DNA from: CAWANF01 sp963783355
Lineage (GTDB): Bacteria; Bacteroidota; Rhodothermia; Balneolales; DATFMH01
Length of the DNA: 64,000 bases
NCBI GenBank assembly: GCA_963783355.1
Contig: CAWANF010000007.1
Span: 399,595-463,594, forward strand
Direction: 5' to 3'
Numbering within the stretch: the stretch's first letter is position 1; every line of letters begins with the position of its first letter. Below are positions 46,142 through 55,824 of the stretch, in pieces. Below the pieces are notes generated by a model. It did no database searches. It was not told the DNA's origin and saw nothing but the letters and a program-made list of their open reading frames with translations. A program made the translations under genes and the position numbers.

Positions 46142-47472
46142 TGTTTACCTCCTTCAGCCCGACTTTCGGCAATCCCCGAAAGACGTTCCCATATTTCAGG
46201 CCCGGCGGCACTTTCATTCATATCCTGGCGCAGAAATTGGTTCAAATGGTCGATTTTACTAATGGATTCGTCAATTTTCGGATTCGATCCTTTAACATAG
46301 GCCCCGATATTGATCAAATCTTCCGCTTCTTTGTAAACAGCCAGCAATTCCCGGCTTCGCTGTGAAACCTGCCGCTCTTCTTTGGAGATGATCTGGGGCA
46401 TTACACGGGAAATACTTTCCAGGATATCAATAGCGGGATAGTGGTTTTTGTGAGCCAGCTTCCGCGATAAAACGATGTGTCCGTCCAGAATAGATCGGGC
46501 GGCATCAGCGATCGGCTCATTCATGTCGTCATTGTCCACCAATACGGTATACAAACCGGTAATACTTCCTTTTTCGGTACGTCCGGCCCGTTCCAGCAGC
46601 TTGGGCAATAAGGCGAAAACACTGGGTGTGTATCCTTTTGTGGTCGGCGGTTCCCCGGATGCCAGCCCGATTTCACGCTGGGCCATCGCCACACGGGTAA
46701 CCGAATCCATGATGAGCATCACATTATTTCCGCGATCTCTGAAATATTCGGCAATTGCCGTGGCTGTAAAGGCAGCTTTCACCCGGCTCATAGCTGCTTT
46801 GTCGGAGGTCGTTGCCACTACGACCGAGCGTTCGATTCCCTCCGGGCCTAAAACATTTTCGATGAATTCTTTCACTTCACGGCCCCGCTCACCGATCAAG
46901 GCAATCACGTTGATATCCGCTGTGGAACGCCGGGCAATCATGCCCATCGTCACACTTTTACCAACACCGGAACCAGCAAATATTCCCATACGCTGTCCGC
47001 CGCCAATACTGTTAAAGGCATCAATAGCGCGAATTCCGGTATAGATCATTTGTTCTATATTTTCTCTTTCCAGCGGGCCGGGAGGATCATTGTGAACCGG
47101 AAATGGAACCGTATCAGCCAGCGGGCCCTTACCATCAATAGGAACGCCGTTCGCATCAACCACGCGTCCGAGCAATGAGTCTCCGGCATTAATAGTCAGA
47201 GAATGGGACATAGCCTCAACCAGGCAACCGGTCTTCAAACCTTCTATTCGATCAAGTGGCATCAGGAGCGTGTATTTATCCTTCAGGCCCACCACTTCGG
47301 CCATCACTTTATTATCTCCGGGAGCATGGATCACATAGAGTTCTCCCACCGAAGCCTGTAATCCCGTCGCTTCAATGACCGTACCAATAACCGAAGAGAT
47401 CTTACCGTATCTCGTTGGACGGCAATTGACTTTGTTAGTCTCTTTTATGATTTCATTAATGTAGGCTAACAT
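46138..47472 (-). CDS. fliI: Flagellum-specific ATP synthase FliI
   Basis: 444 residues. Walker A GIFAGSGVGKSVTMG (about residues 164-178), Walker B VMLIMDSVTRVAMAQRE and the ATPase-family loop ASGEPPTTKGYTPSVFALLPKLLERAG are all intact. It forms the cytoplasmic hexameric ATPase of the export apparatus. Overlaps fliH by 17 bp on one side and fliJ by 4 bp on the other. Confidence 0.97.
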   Translation of the reverse strand: MLAYINEIIKETNKVNCRPTRYGKISSVIGTVIEATGLQASVGELYVIHAPGDNKVMAEVVGLKDKYTLLMPLDRIEGLKTGCLVEAMSHSLTINAGDSLLGRVVDANGVPIDGKGPLADTVPFPVHNDPPGPLERENIEQMIYTGIRAIDAFNSIGGGQRMGIFAGSGVGKSVTMGMIARRSTADINVIALIGERGREVKEFIENVLGPEGIERSVVVATTSDKAAMSRVKAAFTATAIAEYFRDRGNNVMLIMDSVTRVAMAQREIGLASGEPPTTKGYTPSVFALLPKLLERAGRTEKGSITGLYTVLVDNDDMNEPIADAARSILDGHIVLSRKLAHKNHYPAIDILESISRVMPQIISKEERQVSQRSRELLAVYKEAEDLINIGAYVKGSNPKIDESISKIDHLNQFLRQDMNESAAGPEIWERLSGIAESRAEGGKQ

Positions 47473-48163
47473 CTTTTGAGAGATTTAAAGATTCGGATAA
47501 TGCGGTCGATTCCTTCAGATCATTCAGCATCTTCCGGAAGTTTTTAACTATCAACTCGTAACGGGTTTCGATACGATATTCACCAGGGTTCAGGGATTTA
47601 TCGTAGTGGATATCTGTCTTTTTCAACAAGTCGCCTGAACTTGTCAAATCGCTGATTATTTGATAATCTTCCGGTGAAACAGCGATTTTTATTTTTGTTC
47701 CCTCTTCAATTTCACCCAGGATTTTATGCACTTCCTCACCAACCCGGTGTTGCAAATCCTCGTTATAAACAGGTACCTCAAGCACCTTTTCCGTAAGGTT
47801 AAAGACAAGATTGGCCAAATGTGGTTTTAACTCATTCATAAGCTTGTTTATTCGCCCGTCAACATCGGCAATAGCTTCTCTGATTGGTAACAGGTGTTGT
47901 TTCACTTCATTCAGAGCATCTTTTTTCCCTTCTGAATAGCCCTCTTTCAGGGCCTCTTCGCGTGCCTGCTGTTTCGCCTCCTCCAACCGGGCTTCCCATT
48001 CCAGGTCATTCTCTTTTAGTAATTCATTGACTTCAATGTTGGTTTTGTAGCCGTTGTTCCTTGACGGTTTTTCCTGGAATAACATTTCATACGACAACCT
48101 TGTCCAGTTTTGACCGTTCGAATTCAGCGTATCGTTGTTGATTATTTTACCGTTTCCAATCAT
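47456..48163 (-). CDS. fliH: Flagellar assembly protein FliH
   Basis: 235 residues. A central charged helix (LEWEARLEEAKQQAREEALKEGYSEGKKDALNE, about residues 52-85) leads into a V-ATPase-E-like C-terminal domain (LVFNLTEKVLEVPVYNEDLQHRVGEEVHKIL). This is the FliH layout, which regulates FliI. Gap to fliG is 11 bp. Confidence 0.9.
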   Translation of the reverse strand: MIGNGKIINNDTLNSNGQNWTRLSYEMLFQEKPSRNNGYKTNIEVNELLKENDLEWEARLEEAKQQAREEALKEGYSEGKKDALNEVKQHLLPIREAIADVDGRINKLMNELKPHLANLVFNLTEKVLEVPVYNEDLQHRVGEEVHKILGEIEEGTKIKIAVSPEDYQIISDLTSSGDLLKKTDIHYDKSLNPGEYRIETRYELIVKNFRKMLNDLKESTALSESLNLSKDVSLH

Positions 48164-48174
48164 ATCAGAATCAC

Positions 48175-49209
48175 TCAGATCACTACCTCATTGCTGTTTG
48201 ATTTACGAGTAGAAATTTGCCCCTGGCTATCCAGCTCTTTAATCTTTTTGATAACCCTTTGCTGCGCTTCTTCAACCTGTTTGATATGCACCGGCCCCAA
48301 GGCTTCCATGTCTTCTTTGAACATATCACTGGCTCTGGTCGACATATTTTTGAGGAATTTGTTGCTCAGCATTTCATCTGCACCTTTTAAGGACAGGACG
48401 AGATCGTTTTTGTCCACATTAGAAAGAATAAGCTGAATGTACCGGTCTTCGAGAATGACAATATCTTCGAAAAGGAACATCTGGTTTTTGATCTCTTCGG
48501 CCAGCTCTTTATTGCGCTTGGAAATGTTTTCCAAAACCGTACGCTCCGTGGAAATTGAGGCTTCATTGAGGATATCGGCAAGGGCGGATGTACCCCGGTT
48601 AACATTGTCCCGTTCAGAAAACAGGCTGCTCATCTGCTCCTGTATCACCTCTTCAATTTCACTAATGACCTCGGTAGAAATATTATTCATCGTTGCCAGG
48701 CGATAAGAAACCTCGCCCTGAAAATCTTCTTTCAGATGGGAAAGAATTTCCGCCGCTTTTTCAAGTTTCAGATGTGCCAGTATAACAGCCGCAATCTGTG
48801 GATTTTCATTCTGAACAAACTGAACGATCTGTGCCACATCATTTTCCTGAAACATCCCGAAAGCATCATTTCCCGTCACATTCTCCAACCTTTTCAACAA
48901 AGCTATTACTTCTTCTTTTTGCTTGGATTTTTCAAGAATGCTCCGTGCATATTCGATACCTCCTTCCACGATAAACTGTTTGGCCTCAAGAAGATCATGA
49001 AATTCCTTCATCACTTCATCAACGACTGCGGCACTGATATTATCCATATGAGCAATCTCTAAAGTGATCTTCTCGACCTCATCGTCACGCAACTCTTTGA
49101 GCAGTATAGATGCCTGTTCCACACCCAGCGAAATGAGCAGAATCGCAACTTTTTGCGTATTCGTCAGTTTCGAAAAATCATTGATAATATTGGGAGTCTT
49201 TGCCGCCAT
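48175..49209 (-). CDS. fliG: Flagellar motor switch protein FliG
   Basis: 344 residues. NTQKVAILLISLGVEQASILL at the start, the NENPQIAAVILAHLKLEKAAEIL (EHPQ-like, here ENPQ) motif near residue 130, and the C-terminal torque domain (IVILEDRYIQLILSNVDKNDL, KNMSTRASDMFKEDMEALGPV). Size and domains are normal. It links FliF to FliM and contacts MotA. Confidence 0.96.
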   Translation of the reverse strand: MAAKTPNIINDFSKLTNTQKVAILLISLGVEQASILLKELRDDEVEKITLEIAHMDNISAAVVDEVMKEFHDLLEAKQFIVEGGIEYARSILEKSKQKEEVIALLKRLENVTGNDAFGMFQENDVAQIVQFVQNENPQIAAVILAHLKLEKAAEILSHLKEDFQGEVSYRLATMNNISTEVISEIEEVIQEQMSSLFSERDNVNRGTSALADILNEASISTERTVLENISKRNKELAEEIKNQMFLFEDIVILEDRYIQLILSNVDKNDLVLSLKGADEMLSNKFLKNMSTRASDMFKEDMEALGPVHIKQVEEAQQRVIKKIKELDSQGQISTRKSNSNEVVI

Positions 49210-49223
49210 TCTAGTCTGTTAAT

Positions 49224-50852
49224 CTATTTTTTATCCTCGGCCAATAAGCTATGTATCACATTTGAAACCTGTGTGGTATTGCCTGTAATGAAGTTTGTCA
49301 GTTCGTTGGTAATATCATTTTTCTCTTCCAGCTGTTTCTGAGCTTCTTCGCTTAATTTGTTCTTATAAATGTCATCCTGACCCTCCGTTTGATATTCACT
49401 CAGAATGTGCCCGGTGTCGGTTTGAGGTAACGAAGAAATATTAGTTTGAACCAGGAATGGTGTCTTATCCGGATTGAACTTCTTAGTTAAGCCGAAAACC
49501 ACGATTCCTGCAACGATAACCGACAACGCCACTAATACCCAACGGAAAATATCGAAGCTCGAAGTCGGTTGTAACCCGGTTTGATTTCCCGGCATGTCAT
49601 CAGGATTCTGGAATTTCATCTGGGTGATAGTGATTTGATCACCTCGTTTCAAATCAATTCCCAGCGCTCCGGTCATCACTTCTTTTATTTGGGCCAGTTC
49701 CTCTTTGGTATGCGGCTCGTAGACCGTGGTTGTCTTGCCATTTTTACCCGCTTTTTGTACCGCTTTATAATTAAGAAGTACCGATGCACTGATGCGGGTC
49801 AATTCGCCCATTGGTTTTTCAAGCTTCTCGTTCGTTTTGTCGACTTCGTAATTTGTAACCTGTATGGTCTCAGCGTTGTCTTTGGAGGCTGTTGTTACTG
49901 AATTGACTTTTTGATTGGACGAACCCTGGCTCATCGAAATTGGCTGTGACGACTGGTTATTATTGCGATTTGTACGCTTTTCCTGGGAAATGACAGTCCG
50001 GCTTTCCGGATCTATCAGGTTCGATTCTTTGACGATATGATCAAAATTGTGATCGGTGGATACGCGCAGGATGCTGTTTCCCGGGCCAAGCACCTGGTCG
50101 AGCATCGACTGGCCTTTTTGCGTCAGATACGATTCCATATCCTTACGAATCTTCATCTGCATATTAGAAGAAGCGTATTTTGAATTGTTAAGCGCATCGT
50201 CCGAAATACGGTTTCCTTTCTGGTCCAGGATCACCACATTATCAGGTTTCAGAGACGGGACGCTTCCCGCAATCAGGCTGGCAATTCCTTCAATCTGGTT
50301 TTTGGTAAGAGAACGGCCGGGTTTTAACTTCAGGAATACCGAAGCTGAGGGCTCTACGGTGTTTTGTTCAAAAGGCGACCGTTCGGCCAGTACCAGGTGA
50401 ATACGTGACGATTCCACTTCGTCCAGGCTGTTAATGGTTCGTACTAATTCACCTTCCAGTGCTCTCTTCCAGTCCACTTTTTGCATGAAATCTGTCATCC
50501 CCAGCGTGTTATTATCAAACAGCTCATATCCCTTGTTGTCGTTGCTGCTCACATCGCCTTCGGAAGCAAACTTCAACCGCAGATTATACACATTGTCGCG
50601 CGGAACCATAATCGCGGTACCATTATTTGCCAGCTGGTACGGCACGTTCGATTTTTCCAGTTCCGTTACGATAGACTGAGCAGAATCAGGCGAAAGCGAA
50701 CCAAACAAAATGGTGTAATCAGGTTTCATCGCCCAGGTCAGCACAAGGAGAAGTCCCCCGACAAGGCCTACGCTCAGGATTCCAAACAACACCTTTTGAG
50801 CTGGACTCAAAGGCTGGAAAAAGGATTTTATGGCATCTAAAAATCTGTTCAT
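49224..50852 (-). CDS. fliF: Flagellar MS-ring protein FliF
   Basis: 542 residues. First helix near residues 20-45 (VLFGILSVGLVGGLLLVLTWAM), the YscJ/FliF ring-building domain with VDWKRALEGELVRTINSLDEVESSRIHLV, RSPFEQNTVEPSASVFLKL and GNSILRVSTDHNFD. A second helix follows (FRWVLVALSVIVAGIVVFGL, about residue 440), and the acidic C-terminal tail ends NFITGNTTQVSNVIHSLL, which binds FliG. All expected parts are present. Confidence 0.96.
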   Translation of the reverse strand: MNRFLDAIKSFFQPLSPAQKVLFGILSVGLVGGLLLVLTWAMKPDYTILFGSLSPDSAQSIVTELEKSNVPYQLANNGTAIMVPRDNVYNLRLKFASEGDVSSNDNKGYELFDNNTLGMTDFMQKVDWKRALEGELVRTINSLDEVESSRIHLVLAERSPFEQNTVEPSASVFLKLKPGRSLTKNQIEGIASLIAGSVPSLKPDNVVILDQKGNRISDDALNNSKYASSNMQMKIRKDMESYLTQKGQSMLDQVLGPGNSILRVSTDHNFDHIVKESNLIDPESRTVISQEKRTNRNNNQSSQPISMSQGSSNQKVNSVTTASKDNAETIQVTNYEVDKTNEKLEKPMGELTRISASVLLNYKAVQKAGKNGKTTTVYEPHTKEELAQIKEVMTGALGIDLKRGDQITITQMKFQNPDDMPGNQTGLQPTSSFDIFRWVLVALSVIVAGIVVFGLTKKFNPDKTPFLVQTNISSLPQTDTGHILSEYQTEGQDDIYKNKLSEEAQKQLEEKNDITNELTNFITGNTTQVSNVIHSLLAEDKK

Positions 50853-50866
50853 TCTTATTATTCAGA

Positions 50867-51181
50867 TTACATCGGCATTCTGCTCAGTTCCTGGTAGGTG
50901 TCGACTATTTTGTTCCGTATTTCCGTCATGAGCTGAAAACTCAGCTGTGCCTTTTGCATCGAAATCATTACTTCATGGACGTTATCTGTTTTACCGCTGA
51001 CGAAATCGGTTACCATATTGTCGGCATTTTTCTGTGCATCATTGACTGAATGAATAGCATTTTTGATTAAGTCGCCAAAAGTTGAGCCATCTTCATTCGT
51101 GCCAAGAATTTTCTTTTGGTTACCTAAAACTTCATTGGGTTTCTGAAGATTTATTTTGAGGTCCGCTGGATTGATAATCAT
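50867..51181 (-). CDS. fliE: Flagellar hook-basal body protein FliE
   Basis: 104 residues. FGDLIKNAIHSVNDAQKNADNMV and VHEVMISMQKAQLSFQLMTEIRNKIVDTYQELSRMPM are diagnostic of FliE, the adapter between MS ring and rod. Normal length. fliF follows after 14 bp. Confidence 0.96.
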   Translation of the reverse strand: MIINPADLKINLQKPNEVLGNQKKILGTNEDGSTFGDLIKNAIHSVNDAQKNADNMVTDFVSGKTDNVHEVMISMQKAQLSFQLMTEIRNKIVDTYQELSRMPM

Positions 51182-51199
51182 AGTCTTAATACCACATTC

Positions 51200-51442
51200 T
51201 TAGATTCTGAAATCGATGCGATTCCCTTTGGAATCCGGTTGTTCTGTGTGGGAATGTCCGTCGGAGAGATACAAATTGAGCGCGTTGTTTTTCGCTTCAG
51301 GAAAAGTTTTGTTAATCATCGACTTTTCGGCATCATCCAGGCCGGAAGAACCCTTGAATTTAGCCTCGGCTGTCCGGTTTGGCACAGCTTTTCCCGTTTC
51401 ATAAAATTTGGCAAATGAGTTTACTTTGTCCAGATTCATCAT
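51200..51442 (-). CDS. Small unrecognised protein in the flagellar operon
   Basis: 80 residues between flgC and fliE, an insertion point that is normally gene-free (flgB-flgC-fliE). The sequence (NLDKVNSFAKFYETGKAVPN ... SGLDDAEKSMINKTFPEAKNNALNLYLSDG ... DSKGNRIDFRI) is hydrophilic, has no Cys or membrane segment, and contains a putative helix flanked by a short C-terminal strand. Spacing of 9 and 18 bp to its neighbours argues for genuine expression. I do not recognise the family; a rod-associated or FlgM-like small regulator are both possible but unsupported. Confidence 0.7.
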   Translation of the reverse strand: MMNLDKVNSFAKFYETGKAVPNRTAEAKFKGSSGLDDAEKSMINKTFPEAKNNALNLYLSDGHSHTEQPDSKGNRIDFRI

Positions 51443-51451
51443 ATTTCATTA

Positions 51452-51946
51452 CTAGATTTGCAGGGACTGTTTAACAATTTCCTTTTCCGCTTCAATGACA
51501 CTTAAGTTGGCTTCGTACAAACGATTGGCTCCCACCATGCGGGTCATTTCTTTTACCATATCTATTGCCGGATACTTAACCATTCCGTTTTCGTCGGCAT
51601 CAGGGTTATTAGGATCATATTCGTAGCGGAATTTATTCTGTTCGATGACTTTTGCTTTGGGGCCCAAATCTTCGGGTGTCTTATTATCCGCAAGGATATC
51701 CGGGGACGAATACTGGTTGGCGCTGGTAGTACGCAATTTTAATCCACTTCCACTCAGAACCGACTGGAAATCGTCCGGCGAAGCCTGGGTGAGAACCATT
51801 GTTTTTGGTTTGTATGGGCCACCATTCGCAGTACTTGTCGTATTTGCATTGGCAATATTTTCCGATGCAATGGCTATGTTTTCGCGCTGAATAGACAAGC
51901 CCTGGGCAGCGGTCTTAAATACGGAAAATAAATGATCGATATTCAT
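51452..51946 (-). CDS. flgC: Flagellar rod protein FlgC
   Basis: 164 residues. N-terminus SVFKTAAQGLSIQRENIAIASENIANANTT and C-terminus VKYPAIDMVKEMTRMVGANRLYEANLSVIEAEKEIVKQSLQI are the paired rod-protein helices of FlgC. Slightly longer than the E. coli protein (134). 13 bp after flgB. Confidence 0.96.
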   Translation of the reverse strand: MNIDHLFSVFKTAAQGLSIQRENIAIASENIANANTTSTANGGPYKPKTMVLTQASPDDFQSVLSGSGLKLRTTSANQYSSPDILADNKTPEDLGPKAKVIEQNKFRYEYDPNNPDADENGMVKYPAIDMVKEMTRMVGANRLYEANLSVIEAEKEIVKQSLQI

Positions 51947-51959
51947 CAGCTAAACTCTA

Positions 51960-52307
51960 TTATCTGGGATTACCGGTTATTCCTGTTCTCAATTCGTCAA
52001 ATTTCTGACGTAATACTTTGCTCACCAATTGAAAACGAATTTGCGTGTCGGCCATATTGAGTAATTCCTCCTCCATCTTAGGCTTTTCACCCGTATCAAC
52101 CAGGCTTGGCTCTACGTTATCCAGCTTTTCGGATGATGCCGGAAGAGACTCGGCATCCCGCAGTTTATCTTCAAAAGAAATTTCTTTCCTTGAATACCCG
52201 GGGGTATCGAGGTTCGCAATATTCGCCGCTGTCACTTTTTGCCGGAGTGAATAAACATCCAGCGCTTTTGCTAACAGGTTTGTTTGAGCACTATCAATTA
52301 ATTTCAT
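51960..52307 (-). CDS. flgB: Flagellar rod protein FlgB
   Basis: 115 residues from the chosen ATG, first gene of the operon. TNLLAKALDVYSLRQKVTAANIANLDTPGYSRKEISF is the FlgB hallmark, followed by a C-terminal helix (EEELLNMADTQIRFQLVSKVLRQKFDELRTGITG). An in-frame ATG at 52373 is rejected because it would lie upstream of the sigma-54 promoter at 52347-52362. Confidence 0.95.
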   Translation of the reverse strand: MKLIDSAQTNLLAKALDVYSLRQKVTAANIANLDTPGYSRKEISFEDKLRDAESLPASSEKLDNVEPSLVDTGEKPKMEEELLNMADTQIRFQLVSKVLRQKFDELRTGITGNPR

Positions 52308-52346
52308 AAAAGCACAATGTTCGGGTTGAACTTCATCATGGATACA

Positions 52347-52362
52347 AGCAATTGTCATGCCA
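52347..52362 (-). promoter_or_regulatory. Sigma-54 (RpoN) promoter of the flagellar operon
   Basis: On the minus strand the text is TGGCATG-ACAA-TTGCT, one base away from the consensus TGGCACG-N4-TTGCW, with the exact -24/-12 spacing. It lies ~40 bp upstream of the flgB start, giving a leader of about 30 nt. Sigma-54 promoters need an NtrC-type activator. The divergent histidine kinase at 52527 is a natural partner candidate. Confidence 0.8.
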
Positions 52363-52526
52363 CAAACGAACATTATTTGAGATAGGGCTTACGGGGCAAA
52401 TTTCCGGATTGGGTTTGAAGGGATACAGGCAATTTTTTCCACAGGGTGGAAAAGGCGTCAAAATGAAAAAAAATATTTAAGATTCTCCGTTTCCGGTTGA
52501 TAAGTACCCCAGCACAATGTTTATAA

Positions 52527-53516
52527 ATGGATTTACGATCTATCGATTCGTTTGGTTTGGGGGTGAACGCTCATACAATGGAATCATTCCATTGCATTAA
52601 TAAAATGAATCCGGTAAAACGATTAGAAATGCACATGAGTTTACATCAATCTCTTACACCTGTTACTAATAATTCGGAAGATTCGTATAATAACATTAGT
52701 AACAATATTTTATGGAATGATTTCTGCTCTCATACAGATTATAGAGTGGTTCAAAATAAGTCGAATGGTTCACTGCCTGTAAAAGCTCCGTCATTCAAAC
52801 CGTTTTCCGATCTTTATACAGGTATTGAATCGATTTCTATACAGAATTTTAAAGCTATGAATTCGCAAATACCGCCCGACTTGCTGGAAGTGGTCAGAGA
52901 GATGACGACACTGCTCATACATCGCTATCGTTCACCGCTAACCGGCGTTATGGGTTTTGTTGACCTGCTGAAAGCCAACACTGACAGTATCAACGAGCAT
53001 TATATGGAAACCATCATGAGCGGATTGCACGAGATGTCCGGCTTACTGGACGAGATGGAAGAGCTGAGTCATGAAAAAGTTGCCCATTCCAATTCGGTTT
53101 CATTAGCTGAACAGATTCAAATTACCCTGGACGATTATCCAAAACATGAGCGTGAGAGGGTTCATATCTTTGATTATGCCGAAAATGAAAAACTGATGGC
53201 CGACCGCGGTTTGCTGAAAACGATATTTGATGCTATGCTCGATAACGCCCTGGAGCACGACCGAAGCGCCAATACCGATATTATTATTGAAACCTATGAA
53301 AACGGACGCTGCCTGATGACCAACTTCGGAACGCCCATACCTTCCGATTTTACACTGAAAATGTTTTATCCCTTTTATTCTACCAAATCCAGAAATATGG
53401 GGCTTGGCTTAACGAAAGCGAGCATCGCCGCACAGGCACAAAACTGGATTATCGAACTCGTTTCCAACTCCGAAGTAGACGGTATCAGTTTTGAGATCCG
53501 GACAAACGAGTCGTAA
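52527..53516 (+). CDS. Soluble histidine kinase next to the flagellar operon (FlgS/NtrB-like candidate)
   Basis: 329 residues, divergent from flgB. The HisKA-like helix has HRYRSPLTGVMGFVDLL (His about residue 131) and the HATPase part LDNALEHDRSANTDIIIET (N box) plus MGLGLTKASIAAQ (G2 box). No PAS domain and no membrane segment are visible, only an N-terminal region of ~115 residues without recognisable fold. Start choice is uncertain (ATG at 52527 or MESFHC at 52578). By position it is a candidate sensor for sigma-54 dependent flagellar transcription, as FlgS is in epsilonproteobacteria; no response regulator is in view. Confidence 0.72.
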   Translation: MDLRSIDSFGLGVNAHTMESFHCINKMNPVKRLEMHMSLHQSLTPVTNNSEDSYNNISNNILWNDFCSHTDYRVVQNKSNGSLPVKAPSFKPFSDLYTGIESISIQNFKAMNSQIPPDLLEVVREMTTLLIHRYRSPLTGVMGFVDLLKANTDSINEHYMETIMSGLHEMSGLLDEMEELSHEKVAHSNSVSLAEQIQITLDDYPKHERERVHIFDYAENEKLMADRGLLKTIFDAMLDNALEHDRSANTDIIIETYENGRCLMTNFGTPIPSDFTLKMFYPFYSTKSRNMGLGLTKASIAAQAQNWIIELVSNSEVDGISFEIRTNES

Positions 53517-53568
53517 TCAGTGATATTTGAGTAGTGAATAGTGTGCTTGGCCGGAATATTTTCTGATT

Positions 53569-55783
53569 TCAGAGAAGCACGGCGTCGCGGAGAGATTTGG
53601 AGAAGAGATTGTCGCCTTTGCTTAATTCAGCGGGCGTTCCCTGGGTAACCGTTTTTCCATCTTCGATGATGTAGATGCGATCGGCAAATTTAGCGCTTTG
53701 AATGCGGTGGGTGACTAATATGATGGCCATTTTCTCTTTTAACGCATTTAAAAGTTGGAAAATGTGATTTTCCATTTCACGATCCATGGCTGAAGTTACT
53801 TCATCAAGTAATAATAATTGTGGTTGCTGATATAAAGCCCGTGCAAACGCGACCAATTGTCTTTGTCCCCCGGAAATATTTATTCCATCCTCCCCAAGTT
53901 GCGTAGCATATCCCTGCGGGAAATTTCATAAAATATTGTTCCGAGATTTCATGTTCTTTACAAAATGTAATAATAGTTCGAATTTGACTTTTGGTATTTC
54001 CCAAACATATATTATCGAGCAGCGTTCCATTAAAAATTTTCACATGCTGGGGAACAGCTGCTATAAGTTTCCTCCAGGAAGGTGTATAGAATTTCATTCC
54101 AACTTTGTATTTGAATTGACAAAAGAGTTGATTGTTTCCGGCTCATACAATGCTGCAAGATTTTAAACGTGGTCGTTTTGCCCGGAACCACTCTCCCCCA
54201 ACAATGCAATCATTTCACCCTTTTTAACAGAAAGAGATACCTCCTGAAGCAAGGATTTTCGATCCAGGAAATCTAAAAGAAAGATTTGCTCAGACTTCAA
54301 GCTCTCAAAATGCATCAGCGTTTAATTATTGTTGTTTTTGGCGTCATATTCTGGTTCGAGCGAGGTGAATTCATACATCCGTTCAAAGGCCACGCGGGCT
54401 TCCTGCAGTCTGATATTTGTTAAAACCAATTCTCTAATGGATGGAATCAGCTGGCTTGCCATTTGTAATATGGCAACCAAAACACCCACCATAATTATTT
54501 TTGATATAACCAGGTACGAGGCCCAGCCTAAGACCATAAGTAATAGCAACACCCCTATGGTTTCGGCAAAAAAATTAAAGTGATTCCTATTTTGCCCAAT
54601 TGGTAAATCTCGATCCTGAAAAAATCCATAGACATTGCTGTTATGTCCGAGAAAAATGATTCCCTGTTTCCGACTTTTATGGTTGCGAACCCTGAATCTA
54701 TCAATATAATTACTTTCATTCAGCGCATGAGCCTCCATCACTCCCCTTTCAGCTTCGAGAATGGTTTTTATAATAAAGAACCAATACACATAAAACGGGA
54801 TGCAGGATAATGCAATCCAGCCCGTAGAGAGCGAATAAGCAAATATAAACACTATTGAGGAAATAGCAATCAATACATGGATCATAACCTGACCAATCAG
54901 ATAGGTGATGGTTTGCTGGAGCTCTGGAAATATCATACATTCTGGCAATCAGATCACCCGATTTCCGGCTATCAAAGAATAATTGGGGCAAACGAAGGAT
55001 TTTACCGTAAAAATATTTGATGATCCGGTTATTGAAATCCCGGCTCTGATCAATCAAAAAGAGTCTTCGAATATAAGTCAGTCCGTTTTTTACCAGAGAA
55101 GAAAACCTAAAAGAGACAGGCCCACCACCAGTTTAAGAGATTTTCCCATGTGGAAGGATATTATCAATCAGCTTTTGTGAAAAGATGGCTGTGGATAAGT
55201 TTAAAATGGAAATAATTATACCTACTGCCAATGCTAAACCCAGAATATTCAGGTCTTTCTCAACAATATTGTTTAAACCAATGAATTTTCTCCTTCAGAA
55301 CCAGCTTTCTCTTTTTAAATGATTTATCCGGTTCAAGTACCAGAAGTGCTTTTGAATACCAGATAGAATCCAGTTCTTCAGGTTTCATTTTTTTTACTGA
55401 ATCGGCCGGATCTGCCATAATGAAAGAACCTTTTTCATACCCATAGCAAACAACATAATGTTGATAGTGCTCATTTTTAATAACGTGAAGATGCAAGGGT
55501 TATCCAACTTTTTTAGATGATATATATCCGCTTCAAATGCACCTGCCATTAGTCCATTTTTCATAGCAGCTTGATATAAACCAAGAAGAGTAGTCCCCTG
55601 TTTATTGGTTCCGCTTAATTCACGAAGTCTTTCCAGCCTCGATTCCCCTCCAAAATAACGGATGATCATTAATAAACAGGCAACGCCACAATCCGAATGA
55701 TCTCTTTGATGCCTAAAACATTTTTTAATTTTCTTCATTGAGATGGAATTTTTCTTTATCTCTTTTCCCATGTTCCCTTTCAT
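53569..55783 (-). pseudogene. C39-peptidase ABC exporter (bacteriocin type), multiply frameshifted
   Basis: The full-length translation can be followed over ~2.2 kb, the normal size of a C39 ABC exporter (~700-740 residues), but only in pieces. The peptidase domain has the catalytic Cys in RDHSDCGVACL (55783-55394) and the His/Asp part (EHYQHYVVCYG, MADPAD) in a second frame (55496-55260). Membrane segments continue in other frames (55270-55145, 55120-54960, 54948-54322). The P-loop GESGSGKTTT at ~54190-54160 is split by one extra G. QHVKIFNGTLLDNICLG, SGGQRQLVAFARAL, LLLLDEVTSAMD and VTHRI follow. I count at least six frameshifts. It followed the redoxin gene in a minus-strand operon. Confidence 0.85.
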
Positions 55784-55824
55784 TTGAGTCTTTATTATTC
55801 AGACAAATTTTTCAGCTGAATTAG

